NCBI GenBank assembly: GCA_046756565.1
Contig: JBHHWO010000006.1
Location: 1 to 61,563, forward strand
Direction: 5' to 3'
DNA: 61,563 nucleotides
Origin: CALZIK01 sp046756565
GTDB taxonomy: Bacteria > Acidobacteriota > Thermoanaerobaculia > Multivoradales > JAHEKO01
The number at the start of each line of letters is the position of its first letter. Positions within the stretch are counted from its first letter, which is position 1. The position numbers and the translations under genes were made by a program. The notes beneath the pieces were generated by a model. The model saw only the letters and a list, made by a program, of their open reading frames with translations. It made no database searches and was not told where the DNA came from. Of the stretch, positions 57,328-61,563 are shown piece after piece.

Positions 57328-57978
57328 CTAGACCGCCGCTCGGCGGGTCTTCTCTCTCAAAAGATCGCCCTTGTAGATCCAAACCTTGCAGCCGACCACA
57401 CCGTAGGTGGTGCGCGCCTCGGCGAAGCCGTAGTCGATGTCCGCCTTGAGGGTATGGAGCGGGAGTCTTCCGTCCTGGTACCACTCGGTGCGGGCGATCT
57501 CGGCGCCTCCCAGGCGGCCCGAGACCATGACCTTGAAGCCCTTGGCGCCGAAGCGGAAGGCGGCTTCCATCGACTTCTTCATGGCGCGCCGGAATGCGAT
57601 CCGGCGAAGCAGCTGGTGCGCCAGGTTCTCGGCCACGAGCTGCGCCTCGAGCTCCGGCCGGGTGATCTCCTGGATGTTGATGTGCACAGGCCGGCCCATG
57701 AGCTTCATCAGGTCGTCTCGGAGCTTGTCCACCTCGGCGCCCTTGCGGCCGATGATTATGCCCGGTCGCGACGTGTAGATCGTCACCCGGAGCTTGTCAG
57801 CCGCGCGCTCGATGTCGATCTCGCTGACGCCGGCGTGACCGAGCCTACTCTTCAACTTCGAGCGCAGGTCCAGATCCTCGTGAAGGAGCTTCGAGTAGTC
57901 CTTGTCTGCGAACCAGCGCGAGTGCCAGGGCTTGTTGTAGACGAGCCTGAACCCGTAGGGATGTGTCTTTTGACCCAC
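57328..57978 (-). CDS. rpsC: 30S ribosomal protein S3
   Basis: 216 aa. MGQKTHPYGFRLVYNKPWHS, KH domain with ITSRPGIIIGRKGAEVDKL-type GRKG loop, and C-terminal S3 domain (VMVSGRLGGAEIARTEWYQD). mRNA entry-channel protein. Confidence 0.98.
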   Translation of the reverse strand: MGQKTHPYGFRLVYNKPWHSRWFADKDYSKLLHEDLDLRSKLKSRLGHAGVSEIDIERAADKLRVTIYTSRPGIIIGRKGAEVDKLRDDLMKLMGRPVHINIQEITRPELEAQLVAENLAHQLLRRIAFRRAMKKSMEAAFRFGAKGFKVMVSGRLGGAEIARTEWYQDGRLPLHTLKADIDYGFAEARTTYGVVGCKVWIYKGDLLREKTRRAAV

Positions 57979-57988
57979 GAATGTCTCC

Positions 57989-58339
57989 TTAGTCCTCTTC
58001 GCCCTTGCGAGTATCGAGCTTGATGGTGATGTGGCTCTGCCGCTTCAGAATCTGAAACGCCCGCCCCATCGGCTGTGGGCGAATCCGCTTGAACACCGGT
58101 CCCCCGTCCACGAATACCTCTTTGACGAACAGACGGTCCACGTCGACGCCCTCCTCGCGATTCTCGGCGTTCGCCACCGCCGACTTGAGGAGCTTGCTCA
58201 TGTCCCGTGCCGCGGACTTCTTGCTCAATGCCAGCAGGTCGCTCGCCTCCTGAACCCCTTTGCCGCGGATCTGGTCCGCCACCAGGCGCACCTTCTGCGG
58301 AGAGGCCCTCAGGTACCGAAGTCGTGCTGTTACTTCCAT
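57989..58339 (-). CDS. rplV: 50S ribosomal protein L22
   Basis: 116 aa. RYLRASPQKVRLVADQIRGK, DMSKLLKSAVANAENREEGV and the tunnel-lining loop KRIRPQPMGRAFQILKRQSH are intact. Confidence 0.98.
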   Translation of the reverse strand: MEVTARLRYLRASPQKVRLVADQIRGKGVQEASDLLALSKKSAARDMSKLLKSAVANAENREEGVDVDRLFVKEVFVDGGPVFKRIRPQPMGRAFQILKRQSHITIKLDTRKGEED

Positions 58340-58358
58340 TTCCCAGACTCCTCGATTC

Positions 58359-58643
58359 CTAGCGCGGCCGGCCCGACTTCTCCCGGCCGCCGGAGTGGCC
58401 CCGGAAGGTGCGGGTGGACGCGAACTCGCCGAGCTTGTGTCCCACCATGTTCTCGGTGACGTAGACCGGAATGAACTTCATGCCGTTGTGAACGGCGATG
58501 GTCAGCCCGACCATGTCCGGAATGATCGTCGAGCGACGCGACCAGGTCTTCAGAACCCGGCGGTCGCCACCATCCACCGCGGCCGACACCTTCTTCATGA
58601 GGTGCTCGTCGATGAAAAAGCCTTTTTTGAGCGAACGTGACAT
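58359..58643 (-). CDS. rpsS: 30S ribosomal protein S19
   Basis: 94 aa. MSRSLKKGFFIDEHLMKKVS, TWSRRSTIIPDMVGLTIAVH and GHKLGEFASTRTFRGHSGGR. Canonical. Confidence 0.98.
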   Translation of the reverse strand: MSRSLKKGFFIDEHLMKKVSAAVDGGDRRVLKTWSRRSTIIPDMVGLTIAVHNGMKFIPVYVTENMVGHKLGEFASTRTFRGHSGGREKSGRPR

Positions 58644-58662
58644 GTCTTACCTCGAGCCCCCT

Positions 58663-59490
58663 CTACTTCTTCTTGCGGCGTCTGACGATCATTGAATCGG
58701 TGCGCTTGTTGCGGCGGGTCCGGTAGCCCTTGGTGGGAACACCCCAGGGAGTGCAGGGGTGCCGGCCACCCGAGCTGCGGCCTTCACCGCCGCCCATCGG
58801 ATGGTCGACCGGATTCATGACCACACCGCGGTTGTGCGGCCGGCGGCCGAGCCAACGGCGGCGGCCTGCCTTGCCGTACTTGCGGTTCTCGTGATCGAGG
58901 TTGCCGACCTGGCCCACCGTTGCCATGCAGTTGACGTGGATCTTGCGGGTCTCGCCGGACGGCATGCGCAAGAGAGCGTAGACGCCTTCTCGGGCCATCA
59001 GCTGGGCGCTGGCGCCGGCGCTGCGGGCCAGCTGGCCGCCCTTACCGATCTTCATCTCGATGTTGTGTACCAAGGTGCCGACCGGGATGTTCTTGAGCGG
59101 CAGCGCGTTGCCGGGGTTGATCGGAGCCTCGGGCCCAGAGACCAGCTCGGTGCCGACCGCAACCCCGTTGGGCCACAGGATGTAACGCTTCTCGCCGTCG
59201 GCGTAGTTCAAGAGGGCGATGCGCGCGGAGCGATTGGGGTCGTACTCCACCGAAACGACCCTCGCCGGTACGCCGGACTTCTCCCGCCTGAAATCCACCA
59301 CGCGGTAGCGCTTCTTGTGGCCGCCACCGCGGAAACGCACCGAGATGCGGCCCTTGTTGTTGCGGCCGCCCTTGGTCGGCTTGCCCTCGGTCAGCTTCTT
59401 GTTCGGTTTCGAGGTGGTCACCTCTTCGAAGGTCGAAACCGTCGCGAACCGGCTCGCCGGGTTGGTCGGCTTGTATTTCCTGATACCCAT
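58663..59490 (-). CDS. rplB: 50S ribosomal protein L2
   Basis: 275 aa. MGIRKYKPTNPASRFATVST, HKKRYRVVDFRREKSGVPAR and the peptidyl-transferase region GRRPHNRGVVMNPVDHPMGG with its conserved His. Start ATG at 59490 overlaps the rplW stop. Confidence 0.98.
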   Translation of the reverse strand: MGIRKYKPTNPASRFATVSTFEEVTTSKPNKKLTEGKPTKGGRNNKGRISVRFRGGGHKKRYRVVDFRREKSGVPARVVSVEYDPNRSARIALLNYADGEKRYILWPNGVAVGTELVSGPEAPINPGNALPLKNIPVGTLVHNIEMKIGKGGQLARSAGASAQLMAREGVYALLRMPSGETRKIHVNCMATVGQVGNLDHENRKYGKAGRRRWLGRRPHNRGVVMNPVDHPMGGGEGRSSGGRHPCTPWGVPTKGYRTRRNKRTDSMIVRRRKKK

Positions 59491-59780
59491 TAGACGCCCT
59501 CGAAGAACTCGATTGGTTTCTCGCCCGGAGCCAGCCTGACGTAGGCCTTCTTCCAGTCCGGGCGACGGCCGACGTAGCGGCCCTGGCGACGCACCTTGCC
59601 GTGCATGCTGGCCACCCGGACCTCGGCGACCTTCACCTTGAACTGTGTTTCGACCGCTTTCTTGATCTCGATCTTATTGGCACGCCGGTCGACCTCGAAA
59701 GCCACGATGCCCTTCTCATCCTTGAGCAGGGTCGATTTCTCGGTGATCAGCGGTCGGCGGATGATGTCCTGAATCCTCAT
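59490..59780 (-). CDS. rplW: 50S ribosomal protein L23
   Basis: 96 aa. IIRRPLITEKSTLLKDEKGI, FEVDRRANKIEIKKAVETQF and GRRPDWKKAYVRLAPGEKPI. Docking site for trigger factor and SRP. Overlaps rplD by four bases. Confidence 0.98.
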   Translation of the reverse strand: MRIQDIIRRPLITEKSTLLKDEKGIVAFEVDRRANKIEIKKAVETQFKVKVAEVRVASMHGKVRRQGRYVGRRPDWKKAYVRLAPGEKPIEFFEGV

Positions 59781-60400
59781 CGGGAAAGCACCTCCACCAA
59801 GCGGTCCAGCGCCTTCTGACTGACGATGACCGTGTCCTTGTCGACGATGTCGTAGACGGTGACATGCATGGCGTCGACCGCGGTCAGCTCCGGGTTGTTG
59901 CGCGCGGCGAGACCCAGATTGGTGTTGAAGTAGTCGTCGACCAGAAGCGCCTTGCCCTCGATTCCGAGACCCGCCAGCTGCTTGGCCAGCTCGGCGGTCT
60001 TGTGGGTCTCGAGGTCCAGGTTCTCGAGCACGATCAGACCCTGCTCGCGCAGCTTCTCGGAGAGCGCGGACTTCATCGCGTTGCGCTTCTCCTTGGTCGA
60101 CAGCTTCATCGAGTAGTCGCGTGGTCGAGGCCCGTGGGCCGTGCCGCCACCGCGCCAGATCGGCGACGAAGCGCGCCCGGAGCGGGCTCGCCCGGTGCCC
60201 TTCTGACGCCAGGGCTTGCGGTTGGAGGCTCGGATCTCGCTCCGCTCCTTGGTCTTGGCACTCCCGGATCGGGCGGCCGCCATGTTCGCTCGAACTGCGG
60301 TATGGATCAGGTGCTCCTTATAGGGATAGGCGAACACCTCGTCCGGCACCTCGATCGACCGGCTCCTCTTCTTGCTCAGGCTCTGTACCTTGATCTTCAT
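59777..60400 (-). CDS. rplD: 50S ribosomal protein L4
   Basis: 207 aa. The tunnel loop RKPWRQKGTGRARSGRASSP is present, then the WRGGGTAHGPRPRDYSMKLS block. In E. coli L4 represses the S10 operon. The usual leader site would lie upstream of rpsJ. Confidence 0.98.
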   Translation of the reverse strand: MKIKVQSLSKKRSRSIEVPDEVFAYPYKEHLIHTAVRANMAAARSGSAKTKERSEIRASNRKPWRQKGTGRARSGRASSPIWRGGGTAHGPRPRDYSMKLSTKEKRNAMKSALSEKLREQGLIVLENLDLETHKTAELAKQLAGLGIEGKALLVDDYFNTNLGLAARNNPELTAVDAMHVTVYDIVDKDTVIVSQKALDRLVEVLSR

Positions 60401-60403
60401 GGC

Positions 60404-61036
60404 CTAGCTCTTCTTCGCCCTGCGGATCGAGATGTAGCCGTTGCGGGGGCCTGGTACCGAGCCGCGCAGGTAGATCAGGTTCTTCTCCTCGTCGACCTTT
60501 TCGACGCGGAGGTTCTTGACCGTCACCGGCTTGCCGCCCATGCGGCCAGGCAGCTTGATTCCCGGAAACACCCGCGACGGGTCGGAAGCTTGCCCGATCG
60601 AGCCCGGAGCACGGTGAAACATCGAGCCGTGGGTCGCTCGGCCGCCACTGAAGCCGTGACGCTTCATGACGCCCTGGAATCCCTTGCCCTTCGCGGTGCC
60701 GACCACGTCGACATAATCTTCCGCTTCGAAGATGTCGGCCTTGACCTGATCGCCGGCTTTCCACTCGTCATCGGCGGCAATCCGGAACTCCTCGAGCTTG
60801 CGCATCGCCGCCACACCCGCCTTGCCGAAGTGCCCCTGCATGGGCTTCGGCGTGCTGCGCACCTGCTTGTCTTCGACCAGACCCAGTTGCACGGCTTCGT
60901 AGCCGTCGGCCTCCGCGGTTCGACGCTGAACCACCAGGCACGGGCCTGCCTGCACGACCGTGACCGGGACCACCCGGCCATCATTCGCGAATATCTGAGT
61001 CATGCCGAGCTTTCTGCCCAGTAAGCCTTCCATCAT
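60404..61036 (-). CDS. rplC: 50S ribosomal protein L3
   Basis: 210 aa. LLGRKLGMTQIFANDGRVVP, GKGFQGVMKRHGFSGGRATH, FHRAPGSIGQASDPSRVFPG and KLPGRMGGKPVTVKNLRVEK, the near-catalytic extension. The rpsJ stop lies 13 bp upstream of its start. Confidence 0.98.
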   Translation of the reverse strand: MMEGLLGRKLGMTQIFANDGRVVPVTVVQAGPCLVVQRRTAEADGYEAVQLGLVEDKQVRSTPKPMQGHFGKAGVAAMRKLEEFRIAADDEWKAGDQVKADIFEAEDYVDVVGTAKGKGFQGVMKRHGFSGGRATHGSMFHRAPGSIGQASDPSRVFPGIKLPGRMGGKPVTVKNLRVEKVDEEKNLIYLRGSVPGPRNGYISIRRAKKS

Positions 61037-61049
61037 TAGAACTCCTGAA

Positions 61050-61367
<318 letters not shown>

Positions 61368-61432
61368 TGGCTACTGCCTCGGTTCTGTTGGAGCGTTGCG
61401 GTTGCGTTCGATGATTTATCAGGTTCTCGCTG

Positions 61433-61465
61433 GGGTCCTTCGTCGCTGACGCTCCTCAGGATTGC
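61433..61465 (+). repeat. Dispersed short repeat, copy 4 (variant)
   Basis: GGGTCCTTCGTCGCTGACGC followed by TCCTCAGGATTGC. It is an expanded variant of the TCCTTCGC-GCTCAGGAT family. It lies between tuf and rpsJ, within one of the most conserved transcription units of the cell. Confidence 0.5.
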
Positions 61466-61480
61466 TCGGCTTGCGCCTCG

Positions 61481-61563
61481 CTAATCGATGATCTCGGTGA
61501 CGGTTCCAGCGCCGACCGTGCGTCCGCCCTCGCGAATCGCGAACCGAACACCCTGCGACATCG
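61481..61563 (-). CDS. tuf: Elongation factor Tu, C-terminal end (cut by window)
   Basis: The last 27 codons or so of EF-Tu: MSQGVRFAIREGGRTVGAGT, then VTEIID and a TAG stop. It continues beyond the right edge. The tuf-rpsJ order is the normal str/S10 junction. Confidence 0.95.
   Translation of the reverse strand, partial: MSQGVRFAIREGGRTVGAGTVTEIID

Overview
This window is GC-rich bacterial chromosome, most likely from an Acidobacteriota member and plausibly the Thermoanaerobaculia/Holophagae side. The main pointers are a secreted VWFA-related protein of the acidobacterial type (14669-15823), bactofilin, PilT and LexA neighbours, and heavy use of GTG/TTG starts. The phylum call is inference from gene content, not from a phylogeny. 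Almost every gene reads as ordinary chromosomal coding sequence. There are no integrases, insertion sequences, phage genes or CRISPR arrays.

Layout. 123-4489 (+) is a MacA/MacB-like exporter operon: adaptor, separate ATPase and two FtsX-type permeases. 4810-9284 (-) holds an AMMECR1/MEMO1 pair, a POT peptide transporter and an aldehyde dehydrogenase. A tRNA-Pro(CGG) with a good promoter (9368-9515) is followed by two fatty-acid degradation genes, an acyl-CoA ligase and a FadB/FadJ-type alpha subunit (9644-13611). 13612-14426 is a scar: a long imperfect palindrome next to a truncated PQQ-propeller gene. After the VWFA protein, 15824-19959 (-) is a tight block of PP2C phosphatase, DnaJ-TPR protein, two related helical-repeat proteins and RodZ. 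A 696-residue GreA fusion (20000-22090) converges on an ECF sigma/anti-sigma pair. Then come a cell-wall amidase, a tRNA nucleotidyltransferase, PilT and LexA. Divergent from lexA is a bactofilin, a SAM-methyltransferase-like gene and an M16 protease pair. An EF-G-like GTPase, a run of small enzymes and membrane proteins (35388-40153), a copper amine oxidase, a DUF4198 protein, two tandem small secreted proteins and an orphan membrane protein follow.

46136-61563 (-) is the complete S10-spc-alpha superoperon in canonical order from the end of tuf to rplQ. It includes secY, adk, map, infA, rpoA and the very short rpmJ.

The non-coding DNA carries two dispersed repeat families. One is a roughly 75-bp REP-like palindrome built on GGGGACACC, with four copies, two of them directly after stop codons on the + strand. 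The other is a GGATCCTTCGCTCCGCTCAG-type element with four copies, one of them between tuf and rpsJ. The strongest candidates for something undescribed are the RodZ/helical-repeat/J-domain/phosphatase block, the tandem cysteine-rich secreted proteins with a calcium-type loop, the GreA mega-fusion, and the lexA promoter, where a direct repeat spans the core promoter of an apparently leaderless transcript.
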